A stretch of 9,178 nt of DNA, taken from positions 1-9,178 of the forward strand of contig JAPSGM010000059.1 of NCBI GenBank assembly GCA_031177555.1. The letters are read 5' to 3'. The notes under the pieces are model-generated. The model made no database searches. It was not told where the DNA came from and saw only the letters and a list, made by a program, of their open reading frames with translations. Position 1 is the first letter of the stretch, and each line of letters begins with the position of its first letter. Shown here piece by piece: positions 1-8,033 of this stretch. This DNA is from Chloroflexota bacterium. GTDB lineage: Bacteria > Chloroflexota > Limnocylindria > QHBO01. Both the position numbers and the translations under genes were made by a program.

Positions 1-2
1 GC

Positions 3-506
3 TTCGGCTCGGAGGCCCATCGCACGCGCGAGCAGCGCCGCCGGCTGATGGACCGCCTCATGCCGGAGGACCTGCTCAAGTACGGGCTGATCCCCGAGTT
101 CGTCGGTCGCCTGCCGGTGGTGGTCAGCCTGGCGGCACTGGCCAAGGACGACCTGGTCAAGGTCCTGACGGAGCCGAAGAACGCGGTGACCCGGCAGTTC
201 GCCAAGTTCCTGAGCCTGGACCAGGTGGAGCTGGTCTTCACCGATGAGGCCCTGGACGCCACGGCCAAGCTGGCGATCGACCGCAAGACCGGGGCGCGGG
301 CGCTGCGCACTATCGTGGAGGAGGCGCTGCTGGAGGTGATGTACGACATCCCGGAGCGCACCGACGTGAAGAAGGTCGTCATCACCGCCGAGACCATCGA
401 GCACGGTCAGCCGCCGATGCTGGTCACCGAAACCGATGAGTCCGAGCCCCGGCGCCGCGCCAAGGACCGCGGCCGCGCCGTCGAGCGCGAGGAGGAGTCG
501 GCCTAG
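3..506 (+). CDS. clpX: ClpX, ATP-dependent Clp protease unfoldase subunit, C-terminal part (5' end outside window)
   Basis: The open frame enters from the left edge and encodes 167 visible residues. ClpX is the hexameric AAA+ unfoldase that recognises tagged cytoplasmic proteins and threads them into ClpP. The visible part covers the end of the large AAA+ subdomain and the small C-terminal subdomain. Near the start is the family signature LLKYGLIPEFVGRLPVVV, containing the EFVGR arginine-finger region, followed by LTEPKNAVTRQF. The sensor-2 motif RKTGARALR is present, and the family-typical DVKKVVIT strand comes near the end. The Walker A and B motifs and the N-terminal zinc-binding domain would lie left of the window. 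The last ~25 residues (ESEPRRRAKDRG onward) form a charged, low-complexity tail beyond the conserved domain, with no obvious function. The TAG stop overlaps the stop of the convergent channel gene. The assignment is firm; only the upstream extent is unknown. Confidence 0.96.
   Translation, partial: FGSEAHRTREQRRRLMDRLMPEDLLKYGLIPEFVGRLPVVVSLAALAKDDLVKVLTEPKNAVTRQFAKFLSLDQVELVFTDEALDATAKLAIDRKTGARALRTIVEEALLEVMYDIPERTDVKKVVITAETIEHGQPPMLVTETDESEPRRRAKDRGRAVEREEESA
503..506. other. Shared CTAG: overlapping stop codons of convergent clpX and the mscS-like gene
   Basis: The palindrome CTAG supplies TAG on the + strand (504-506) for clpX and TAG on the - strand (505-503) for the channel gene. There is therefore no intergenic space and no room for a separate terminator between the two 3' ends. 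Confidence 0.9.
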
Positions 507-1414
507 CCGCCGCCCCGCTCGGCCGGTTCGGGAGGCTCGGTCGCCTCCGGCTCGCGAGCCTGCTGCGCGCCCGCTCCGCGCTCGCGCGTGACCATGACCT
601 GGTGCGGGAACGGGATCTCGATCCCCTCGGCCGCAAAAGCCGCCAGGATCCGCTTGCGCAGCTCACCGGCGACCGCCCACTGCTCGGCAGGCCGCACCTG
701 GCCGAGCACCTTCAGGGTGACCGCCGAGTCGCCCAAAGCGTTCACGCGCTGCACCGATGGCGCCTCGATCAACCGCTCGCGCCAGCGCTCATCCGAGGTC
801 AGGCTGCGCCCCACCTCGTCGATGATCCCCGACGCGCGGTCGATGTCGGTGTCGTAGGCCACCGAGATGTCCAGGTTCACGCGGGCCCAGCCGCGGGTCA
901 TGTTGGAGGCCACCACGATCGACCCGTTCGGCACGGTGTGGACCGTGCCGTCCAGGTCGCGCAGGGTCGTGCGCCGCAGGCTGAAATCCTCGACCAGGCC
1001 GTCCACGCCCGAGATGCGGACCACGTCGCCGGTGCTGTACTGGTTCTCCAGGATGATGAACACGCCGGCCAGCCAGTCGCGGATGAGCGTCTGCGCCCCG
1101 AAGCCGACCGCGATCCCCACCACCCCCAGGCCGGCGATGGCCGGACCGATGGACACGTCGAACTCTTCGAGGATCATGAGCAGCGCGATCAGCCCGATGA
1201 CGCCGGCGGCGATGCGCACCGCCATGCGCTGCAGGGTCCGGATACGCCGTTCGAGGTCGTCAGCGGTGAGCTGCCCCTCCTGCACCGCCCGCCGCTCCAG
1301 CATGTGGCGCACCGCCGTGCCGATCGCCAGCCGCACGGCCCACACCCCGACGAGGGCCAGGACCACGATGCCGACGACCTTGAGCGTCGTGTCCAACCAG
1401 GGTTCGAGGTCCAT
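503..1414 (-). CDS. MscS-family small-conductance mechanosensitive channel
   Basis: This 303-residue protein is close to the size of the E. coli MscS core (286). MscS channels are homoheptameric inner-membrane pores that open under membrane tension to release solutes on osmotic downshock. Hydrophobic segments lie at about residues 11-32 (TM1), 66-84 (TM2) and 88-123 (TM3). TM3 carries the family's Gly/Ala packing pattern (AGLGVVGIAVGFGAQ) and continues into DWLAGVFIILENQYSTGDVV, the start of the beta domain. PNGSI at 162-166 matches the conserved PNG motif. The final ~25 residues are an Ala/Glu/Pro-rich tail that looks disordered. The ATG at 1414 was chosen because translation upstream of it is Arg/Pro-rich nonsense overlapping the divergent gene. 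No strong Shine-Dalgarno is visible, and an in-frame TTG seven codons upstream is a possible alternative. The gene stands alone, convergent with clpX. Confidence 0.93.
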   Translation of the reverse strand: MDLEPWLDTTLKVVGIVVLALVGVWAVRLAIGTAVRHMLERRAVQEGQLTADDLERRIRTLQRMAVRIAAGVIGLIALLMILEEFDVSIGPAIAGLGVVGIAVGFGAQTLIRDWLAGVFIILENQYSTGDVVRISGVDGLVEDFSLRRTTLRDLDGTVHTVPNGSIVVASNMTRGWARVNLDISVAYDTDIDRASGIIDEVGRSLTSDERWRERLIEAPSVQRVNALGDSAVTLKVLGQVRPAEQWAVAGELRKRILAAFAAEGIEIPFPHQVMVTRERGAGAQQAREPEATEPPEPAERGGG

Positions 1415-1560
1415 GGCGCCGCATGGTACCAACCGAGGGGCGTGGTACGACCGGTGTACGCCGGAGGGTACTTGCGTTTGCTCCGTCAATCGCGCCGCGA
1501 CGGCTAGCATGCAAGGCGCGAGCGGCACGACCGCGCGATTCAGCAGGGGTATGAAGACCA
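1415..1560. other. Divergent intergenic region between the channel gene and the coiled-coil protein gene
   Basis: This 146-bp region must hold the 5' signals of both divergent genes. It contains four GTAC tetranucleotides within 46 bp (starting at 1426, 1445, 1456 and 1468), three of them preceded by G or TG, possibly a regulator-binding cluster. On the + strand TAGCAT at 1505-1510 is a -10 candidate about 50 bases from the rightward start. A purine run AGGGG at 1545-1549 is a plausible ribosome binding site for the ATG at 1561. No convincing paired -35/-10 is seen for the leftward gene. Confidence 0.4.
1505..1510 (+). promoter_or_regulatory. Candidate -10 element (TAGCAT) for the gene at 1561
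   Basis: TAGCAT sits in the CTAG-containing context also seen upstream of valS and of the 5819 gene. No good -35 lies at 16-18 bp spacing; TTGCTC at 1478-1483 is about 21 bp away, which is too far. This is a weak call. Confidence 0.25.
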
Positions 1561-2805
1561 ATGGGCCAGAATCCACGACGACCGGGCTTCCGACTTCGCT
1601 GGGGCGAGGGCGAGCGGAGCGACGCCGCCGAGTCCACCGCGAATGTCGTGGACGCCGCGGCGGAGCAGGACGCGCCCGTCCCCGAGCGGGACGCGCCCGT
1701 CCCCGAGCAGGACGCGCCGGCCAACGAGGCGGCATCCACCGGAGTGGCCGCCGGGCCGGATACCGAGACTGAGGTGCCCGCCGCCGCCGCGTCACCCGAG
1801 CCGCCGGAGACGCCGTTCCTGCGTGACCTGGTGGGCGCCATGCGCGGCGTCGCCGAGTCATCGCGCGACAGCAGCCTGGAGGGCGTGCGTCAGGCCGTGG
1901 AGCAGCGCGTCGCGGAGCTGACCGCCGGCGCCGCCGAGCGCGCCGAGGAGCTGCGACGCCGCGCGGACCTGGATATCAACGGTATCGGCGACTGGGAGCG
2001 CACCGAGCTGGAGCGTGTCCGGCGCGAGGCCGGGCAGCGCCGCGAGGCGCGCCAGAAGCAGCTGGAGCAGCAGCTGGCCGACCACCAGGCCGCCACCGAC
2101 CGCGAGGTCGACGCCACGCGCGGCCGCCTGGCGGACCATGAGCGTGAGCTGGCCACCTTCTTCGCCCAGCTGTCCGAGATCACCGACCCGGCCGCCTTCG
2201 TGGCAGCCGCCAAGCGCATGCCGCCCCGGCCCGACCTGACCAGGCCCGCCGGCACCGTGCCTGCCGCCGGCGCGGCGGCCGATTCCGAGGGCGCGGCGGC
2301 CGAACAGCAGTCGGCGACGAACGGCTCTGCCGCGTCGACCGCCCCGAGCGACGAGACCCTCGCGCAGCGGCTCGCCCAGCTCGATCGGCGCCTTGCGCAG
2401 AACGCCGCGCCGGCAGGCGCTGCGCCGCCGGCCGCCACCACACCGCAGGCCGCGGAGGTCCCGGCTGCACAGGCCGAAGCTGCTCCGGCCCCAGCTGCAC
2501 CGGCCTCCGCCCCGCCGGAGCCGTCCAGCGGCGGTGCGGCGACCGCCGTCGAGACGTCAACCGCGATCGTGGTCAAGGGCCTCGGAAGCTTCGGCGCCAT
2601 CACCTCGTTCAAGCAGGCGCTGGAGCGCGTCGAGGGCGTCCACGGCGTGACGCTGTCGCTCGGCCCCACCGGCGACTTCGTCTATCGCGCCAGCCATGCC
2701 GCCGACTTCGACATCCTGGGCGCCATCCGCAGCATCGAGGGTCCGAACGCCGGCATCGAGCAATCCGACGGCTCGCTGGTTGTGACCGTCGCCGGCCCGC
2801 GCTGA
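1561..2805 (+). CDS. Unrecognised acidic coiled-coil, Ala/Pro-rich protein with small C-terminal alpha/beta domain
   Basis: I do not recognise this 414-residue protein. Residues 1-20 are basic (NPRRPGFRLRW). Residues 35-55 hold three tandem 7-residue units (EQDAPVP, ERDAPVP, EQDAPAN) in an acidic Ala-rich stretch. Residues ~105-200 are Glu/Arg/Gln-rich with few prolines and should form a long charged helix or coiled coil; they end with a short hydrophobic stretch (ELATFFAQLSEI). Residues ~222-333 are an Ala/Pro/Gln-rich linker, probably disordered. Residues ~334-411 look folded: AIVVKGLGSF, a helix FKQALERVEGV, then VTLSLGP, FVYRASH, a second helix and SLVVTV. That order suggests a beta-alpha-beta-beta-alpha-beta ferredoxin-like domain. 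There is no signal peptide or membrane segment, so it is probably cytoplasmic. The ATG at 1561 is preferred over the ATG at 1551, which is in another frame giving Arg-rich nonsense. A role as a scaffold or polar/cell-envelope organiser is only a guess. Confidence 0.85.
   Translation: MGQNPRRPGFRLRWGEGERSDAAESTANVVDAAAEQDAPVPERDAPVPEQDAPANEAASTGVAAGPDTETEVPAAAASPEPPETPFLRDLVGAMRGVAESSRDSSLEGVRQAVEQRVAELTAGAAERAEELRRRADLDINGIGDWERTELERVRREAGQRREARQKQLEQQLADHQAATDREVDATRGRLADHERELATFFAQLSEITDPAAFVAAAKRMPPRPDLTRPAGTVPAAGAAADSEGAAAEQQSATNGSAASTAPSDETLAQRLAQLDRRLAQNAAPAGAAPPAATTPQAAEVPAAQAEAAPAPAAPASAPPEPSSGGAATAVETSTAIVVKGLGSFGAITSFKQALERVEGVHGVTLSLGPTGDFVYRASHAADFDILGAIRSIEGPNAGIEQSDGSLVVTVAGPR
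1663..1725 (+). repeat. Three tandem 21-bp coding repeats (7-residue unit ExDAPVP)
   Basis: Units lie at 1663-1683, 1684-1704 and 1705-1725. The first two are nearly identical in DNA, differing in the second codon (CAG versus CGG); the third diverges at its end (APAN). The near identity at DNA level suggests recent in-frame duplication. Confidence 0.85.
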
Positions 2806-2824
2806 CCGCCGCCGCCGGAGGGCG

Positions 2825-2833
2825 TGCTAGACT
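2825..2833 (+). promoter_or_regulatory. Extended -10 promoter element (TGCTAGACT) of the valS T-box transcript
   Basis: TGC-TAGACT is an extended -10 type element. Initiation 6-9 bases after it would begin the RNA at about 2839-2842, exactly at the base of T-box Stem I, and this agreement is the main support. A weak -35 (CTGACC, 2802-2807) is about 20 bp upstream, overlapping the preceding stop codon. An overlapping inverted repeat CGTGCT/AGCACG (2823-2828, 2837-2842) also exists. Confidence 0.6.
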
Positions 2834-2841
2834 TCGAGCAC

Positions 2842-3059
2842 GGCGACGACCGTGAGGAGTACCCCTCCATAGGCCGCAAGAGAGGAGCCGGCCACAGGCT
2901 GAGAGCCGCTCCGGGACGCGAGAGGGAGAAGGTCGCACGCGAGCCGGCCGGGTCCGCCCGATACCGCGGGAACGAGGGCATCATCGGTCCGCAACCCGAT
3001 GGCGCCGAACGAAGGTGGTACCACGACGAGCCCGTTCGTCCTTCGACGAGCGGGCTTTT
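2842..3059 (+). promoter_or_regulatory. T-box leader, valine-specific (GUC specifier), controlling valS
   Basis: T-box leaders sense uncharged tRNA and switch between terminator and antiterminator. The model read here: Stem I base GGC/GCC (2842-2844 with 2943-2945); a kink-turn-like GACGAC opposite CGA; helix CGTG/CACG (2851-2854 with 2936-2939). Next comes the specifier loop with AGTA (2858-2861) on one side and GAAG followed by GTC (2932-2934) on the other, closed by CCCTC/GAGGG (2863-2867 with 2922-2926). The distal arm has AGAGAG (2879-2884), a helix 2884-2892 with 2905-2912 and GCTGAGAG in its loop. Stem III is CATCGG/CCGATG (2982-2987 with 2996-3001). The T-box sequence AAGGTGGTACCACG spans 3012-3025, with TGGT at 3016-3019 complementary to an ACCA tRNA end. 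The antiterminator helix CGAACG (3006-3011) pairs with CGTTCG (3033-3038), competing with the terminator. GUC is a valine codon, matching the gene downstream. Confidence 0.95.
3029..3059 (+). terminator. T-box intrinsic terminator upstream of valS
   Basis: A 12-bp hairpin (3029-3040 with 3045-3056, one G-T wobble) has a CTTC loop and is followed by TTTT (the run spans 3056-3059). Bases 3033-3038 also form the 3' side of the antiterminator helix, so the two structures are mutually exclusive, as expected for transcriptional T-box control. Confidence 0.93.
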
Positions 3060-3070
3060 GCATGCCAGGC

Positions 3071-3075
3071 AGGAG
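3071..3075 (+). promoter_or_regulatory. Shine-Dalgarno of valS
   Basis: AGGAG lies 8 bases before ATG 3084 and downstream of the terminator hairpin. It fixes the valS start after the leader; the ATG at 3076 is out of frame. Confidence 0.85.
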
Positions 3076-3083
3076 ATGGACCG

Positions 3084-5759
<2,676 letters not shown>

Positions 5760-5779
5760 GCGGGACGGGGGCTGGCCGC

Positions 5780-5788
5780 TGCTAGAAT
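5780..5788 (+). promoter_or_regulatory. Extended -10 element (TGCTAGAAT) for the gene at 5819
   Basis: TGC-TAGAAT lies 30 bases before ATG 5819, and only about 20 bases after the valS stop. No TTGACA-like -35 lies at the proper spacing, as is common for extended -10 promoters. It differs in one base from the element that begins the valS leader, which supports both. The 5819 gene therefore probably has its own promoter in addition to any valS read-through. Confidence 0.6.
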
Positions 5789-5818
5789 TTCGCGGCGCGA
5801 TCGCATTTCAGGGGAGCC

Positions 5819-6550
5819 ATGTCATTCCTGAGGCGCAACAAGAAGCAGCAGGAAGCGCCGCCGCCACCGCCGACGGCGGTGCACGAGGACGTCTCCGCGC
5901 AGCAGTACTCGCTCAAGCTCGCGTTCCTGGCGCGCTCCAGCGACGGCCTGCGCATGCAGGCGGATCCCGAGGTGATGAAGGCGCTGCCCGGCATCCTGGA
6001 GCCGCTGGCGGAGACCTCGGTCGAGGTCATCGAGCCGCTGCCCCTGGAGTACACCGATGCCGCGCCGAACCTGGAGCGGTTCAACGAGATGCAGCAGTGG
6101 GTTCTGGCGCGCCGGGACTTGGGCCCGATCGGCCGCCACGCGCTGTATGTGCTCGAGCAGACCGACGCGCTGGACATGACGGTCGACACCTTCTACGCCG
6201 CCCTCCTCCACGGCGAGACGGACACGGCCGGGTATCCCGAGTACAACGCCATCGTGGGTGGCCTGGCCAGCCACTGGGACGAGCTGTCCGGGGAGCTGAT
6301 CGTGCGCGCCGTCATCGGCTGGGGCGGGAAGGGACAGCGCGGGGACACCGAGCGCATCGGCCAGCGCATCCTGAGCTCGCTCTACCAGCAGATCATCGCC
6401 TCGGGCTACAGCCTGGGGGCGGCGGAGTCGGCACGCGCGGCACTGCCCGGGCTCCGCAGCGGCCTGGTATGCGCCCACTGCGGCTTCGAGGCCGGCAGCG
6501 CCGGCGCGTTCTACTGCCCGAAGTGCGGCATGCGCATGGTGCGCACCTGA
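5819..6550 (+). CDS. Unrecognised protein with C-terminal zinc ribbon (CxxC...CxxC)
   Basis: This is a 243-residue protein of unknown function. The N-terminus is basic and then Pro-rich (MSFLRRNKKQQ, then a run of prolines at ~15-19), probably flexible. Residues ~30-205 look like a mostly helical globular domain (SLKLAFLARSSDG, LERFNEMQQWVLARR, HALYVLEQTDALD, ILSSLYQQIIASGYSL). I cannot assign it to a family. The C-terminus is a compact zinc ribbon with cysteines at 218, 221, 233 and 236 (CAHCG and YCPKCGM), of the kind often used as an accessory binding module. No signal peptide or membrane helix is seen. The ribosome binding site AGGGGAG (5810-5816) is very close to ATG 5819, and the start is well supported. 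It lies between valS and the CpaE-like ATPase gene in the same direction, but each gap holds a promoter candidate, so operon membership is uncertain. Confidence 0.88.
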   Translation: MSFLRRNKKQQEAPPPPPTAVHEDVSAQQYSLKLAFLARSSDGLRMQADPEVMKALPGILEPLAETSVEVIEPLPLEYTDAAPNLERFNEMQQWVLARRDLGPIGRHALYVLEQTDALDMTVDTFYAALLHGETDTAGYPEYNAIVGGLASHWDELSGELIVRAVIGWGGKGQRGDTERIGQRILSSLYQQIIASGYSLGAAESARAALPGLRSGLVCAHCGFEAGSAGAFYCPKCGMRMVRT

Positions 6551-6567
6551 CGGTACTTTTGGTGGCA

Positions 6568-6587
6568 GGGTCCCGGTTTGGGGTCCC
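6568..6587 (+). repeat. Direct repeat of GGGTCCC upstream of the ATPase gene promoter
   Basis: GGGTCCC occurs at 6568-6574 and 6581-6587, 13 bp start to start. Each copy is palindromic around its central T. The second copy ends just before the candidate -35 at 6589, a usual position for an operator or activator site. Confidence 0.4.
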
Positions 6588-6588
6588 A

Positions 6589-6617
6589 TTGCCCGCTGGG
6601 GTGGTCCGGCTGATAGT
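6589..6617 (+). promoter_or_regulatory. Candidate promoter (TTGCCC - 17 bp - GATAGT) for the CpaE-like gene
   Basis: A -35 TTGCCC (6589-6594) and a -10 GATAGT (6612-6617) are separated by 17 bp, each matching consensus at four of six positions. The start codon follows about 40 bases later. The match is moderate, in an otherwise GC-rich region. Confidence 0.45.
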
Positions 6618-6635
6618 GGTGCGGTCCGTCACTAT
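6613..6635. promoter_or_regulatory. Inverted repeat ATAGTG-N11-CACTAT overlapping the candidate -10
   Basis: Perfect 6-bp arms lie at 6613-6618 and 6630-6635. The left arm overlaps the proposed -10 box, so a dimeric repressor bound here would block transcription. Just downstream, GATGCATC (6637-6644) is a perfect 8-bp palindrome. No specific regulator is identified. Confidence 0.4.
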
Positions 6636-6656
6636 TGATGCATCTGAAGGAACCCC

Positions 6657-7856
6657 ATGCAGCGACCGACTGTCCTCCTCGCCATGGGCGAGGGATTCCA
6701 GGACCACGCCGACGCCCTGACCTCCGCCGGATTCGCCCTGACAGCGTCGCTGTCGAACGGCGACGGTCGGCCCGACCTGGCGGTGATCGACTGCGACCTG
6801 CCGGGGAGCATGTCCGCCGAGCTGTACGCCGCGCTCCACGGTGAGGAGCCGGTCCCGACGCTGTTGGTGTTCGGCGAGGACATTCCCGAGTTCGCAGCCA
6901 ACGGCAGCGGCGGCCGCGACGAGTACGCAGTGAAGCCGATCCCGCCGCATGCGCTCGTCTATCGTCTGCAGGCGCTGCTCATTCGCGGCGGCCAGCACCT
7001 GCCGGGCGTTGGCGGCGGTTGGACCGAGGCGGTGACGGCCGAGGGCACGACCATCGGCGAGGCGCATGTGATCAGCGTGTTCGCGCCGAAGGGCGGCGTC
7101 GGCAAGACCACGGTTGCTGTGAACCTGGCGGTGGCTCTCCGCGAGCACACTCGCAGCAACGTCCTGCTGCTCGACGCCGACGTGGGGGTCGGCAACGTCA
7201 CGTCGGTACTGGCCGCCCCCTATCGGATGGGCCTGGCCGACGTGGCCGATTCGCCTCCCGAGGAATGGACGGATGCCGCCTTCGAGCACGCGACCACCAA
7301 GCATCCGGCCTCCGGGCTCCGCGTCCTGACCTGGGGCACCGATCCCGGCGAGTCCGAGCTCGTCACCGTCGACCTGCTGCTGGCCGCGATACGCTGGGCA
7401 CGCACCCACCATTCATACGTGGTGGTGGACAACCATCCCAGCTACGACGATCGCACCATGGCCATGCTCAGCGTCGCCAATGAGATCTTCCTGGTGGTGA
7501 CCCCCGAGGTCGGGCCGCTGCGCAACAGCGCCCAGTTCCTGGAGCTGGCGCGCGAGGTCGGCCTGGGCGACACGGTGCGGGTGATCGTGAACCGCGCCAA
7601 CCACGGCGTGCGGATCCCGGACATCGAGCAGGCCCTCAAGCTGCGCGTGAGCGCGACCATCGTCTCGAACGGCCCAAAGGCGGTCATCGCCGCCAACGAG
7701 GGCTCCCCGATCATCTCGCGCTTCCCGAAGGAGCGGATCACGACCGATCTGCACAACGTCGCACGCCTCGTGACCGAGGGGCCTGCCACCACCACCGCTT
7801 CGGCCCCACGCCGCACGTGGTGGTCGACGCTCGTCTCCCGCACCTCGAACGCCTGA
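6657..7856 (+). CDS. CpaE-like protein: degenerate receiver domain fused to a ParA/MinD-type ATPase
   Basis: This 399-residue protein has the CpaE/TadZ architecture. Residues 1-110 resemble a response-regulator receiver: D45 in LAVIDCDLPG is at the phosphoacceptor position and K93 in AVKPIPPHAL matches the conserved Lys-Pro. The N-terminal acidic pair is missing (VLLAMGEGF), so phosphorylation is doubtful. Residues ~135-370 are a ParA/MinD ATPase: deviant Walker A KGGVGKTT at 145-152 with signature lysine K145 and catalytic-loop K150, DADVGVGN at 173-180, and a Walker-B-like strand YVVVDNHP. VIVNRANHGVRIPDIEQAL and the following region match the CpaE C-terminal half. The tail RRTWWSTLVSR is basic and aromatic and could be a membrane-binding helix as in MinD. 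Such ATPases position pili or other complexes at poles or membranes, but no cpa/tad genes are adjacent. GAAGGA at 6646-6651 supports the ATG. Confidence 0.92.
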   Translation: MQRPTVLLAMGEGFQDHADALTSAGFALTASLSNGDGRPDLAVIDCDLPGSMSAELYAALHGEEPVPTLLVFGEDIPEFAANGSGGRDEYAVKPIPPHALVYRLQALLIRGGQHLPGVGGGWTEAVTAEGTTIGEAHVISVFAPKGGVGKTTVAVNLAVALREHTRSNVLLLDADVGVGNVTSVLAAPYRMGLADVADSPPEEWTDAAFEHATTKHPASGLRVLTWGTDPGESELVTVDLLLAAIRWARTHHSYVVVDNHPSYDDRTMAMLSVANEIFLVVTPEVGPLRNSAQFLELAREVGLGDTVRVIVNRANHGVRIPDIEQALKLRVSATIVSNGPKAVIAANEGSPIISRFPKERITTDLHNVARLVTEGPATTTASAPRRTWWSTLVSRTSNA

Positions 7857-7870
7857 GCGCGGACCCACGC

Positions 7871-7897
7871 CCTCCTGGGGCATCAGCGACCAGGAGG
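7871..7897. terminator. Hairpin CCTCCTGG/CCAGGAGG after the CpaE-like gene
   Basis: A perfect 8-bp stem (7871-7878 with 7890-7897) has an 11-base loop, 14 bases past the stop. No T-run follows (TTCGG), so it may be a factor-assisted terminator, an RNA 3'-end stabiliser or an operator rather than a classical intrinsic terminator. Confidence 0.45.
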
Positions 7898-7923
7898 TTC
7901 GGCTGCGTGTCCGGTTCGTTTCA

Positions 7924-7952
7924 TTGCGCCGCAGGTTTGCGCCTGCCATGAT
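7924..7952 (+). promoter_or_regulatory. Candidate promoter (TTGCGC - 17 bp - CATGAT) for the FmdB-type gene
   Basis: A -35-like TTGCGC (7924-7929) and a -10-like CATGAT (7947-7952) have optimal 17-bp spacing. The spacer contains the inverted repeat GCAGG/CCTGC (7931-7935 with 7942-7946). The start codon is ~80 bases downstream. The box matches are weak. Confidence 0.35.
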
Positions 7953-8033
7953 TCGCCGCGCGCCGACCGTGCTGCCAGGAGCGGAAGCCGGCTGAGCGCC
8001 GACCCAACCACGACCCGGAAGAGCGCGCGACCG

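Noticed and set aside
602..1507. Rightward 301-codon open frame opposite the channel gene
   Set aside because: The translation is His/Arg/Asp-rich with no motif. The opposite strand encodes membrane helices and the PNG motif of MscS.
1415..1861. Upstream extension of the channel gene to 1861 (452 codons)
   Set aside because: The extra residues are Arg/Pro-rich nonsense overlapping the divergent coding region. MscS homology begins after the Met at 1414.
2932..2934. Alternative reading of the T-box specifier as GGU (2931-2933, glycine)
   Set aside because: GUC is the triplet one base before the CACG closing helix, as expected for the specifier position, and it matches the downstream valS.
3015..3083. 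valS start at GTG 3015
   Set aside because: It lies within the T-box bulge and terminator. The ATG at 3084 has a good Shine-Dalgarno and gives a normal ValS N-terminus.
6393..7412. Leftward 339-codon open frame opposite the CpaE-like gene
   Set aside because: It is an antisense shadow; the + strand carries clear Walker A and receiver motifs.
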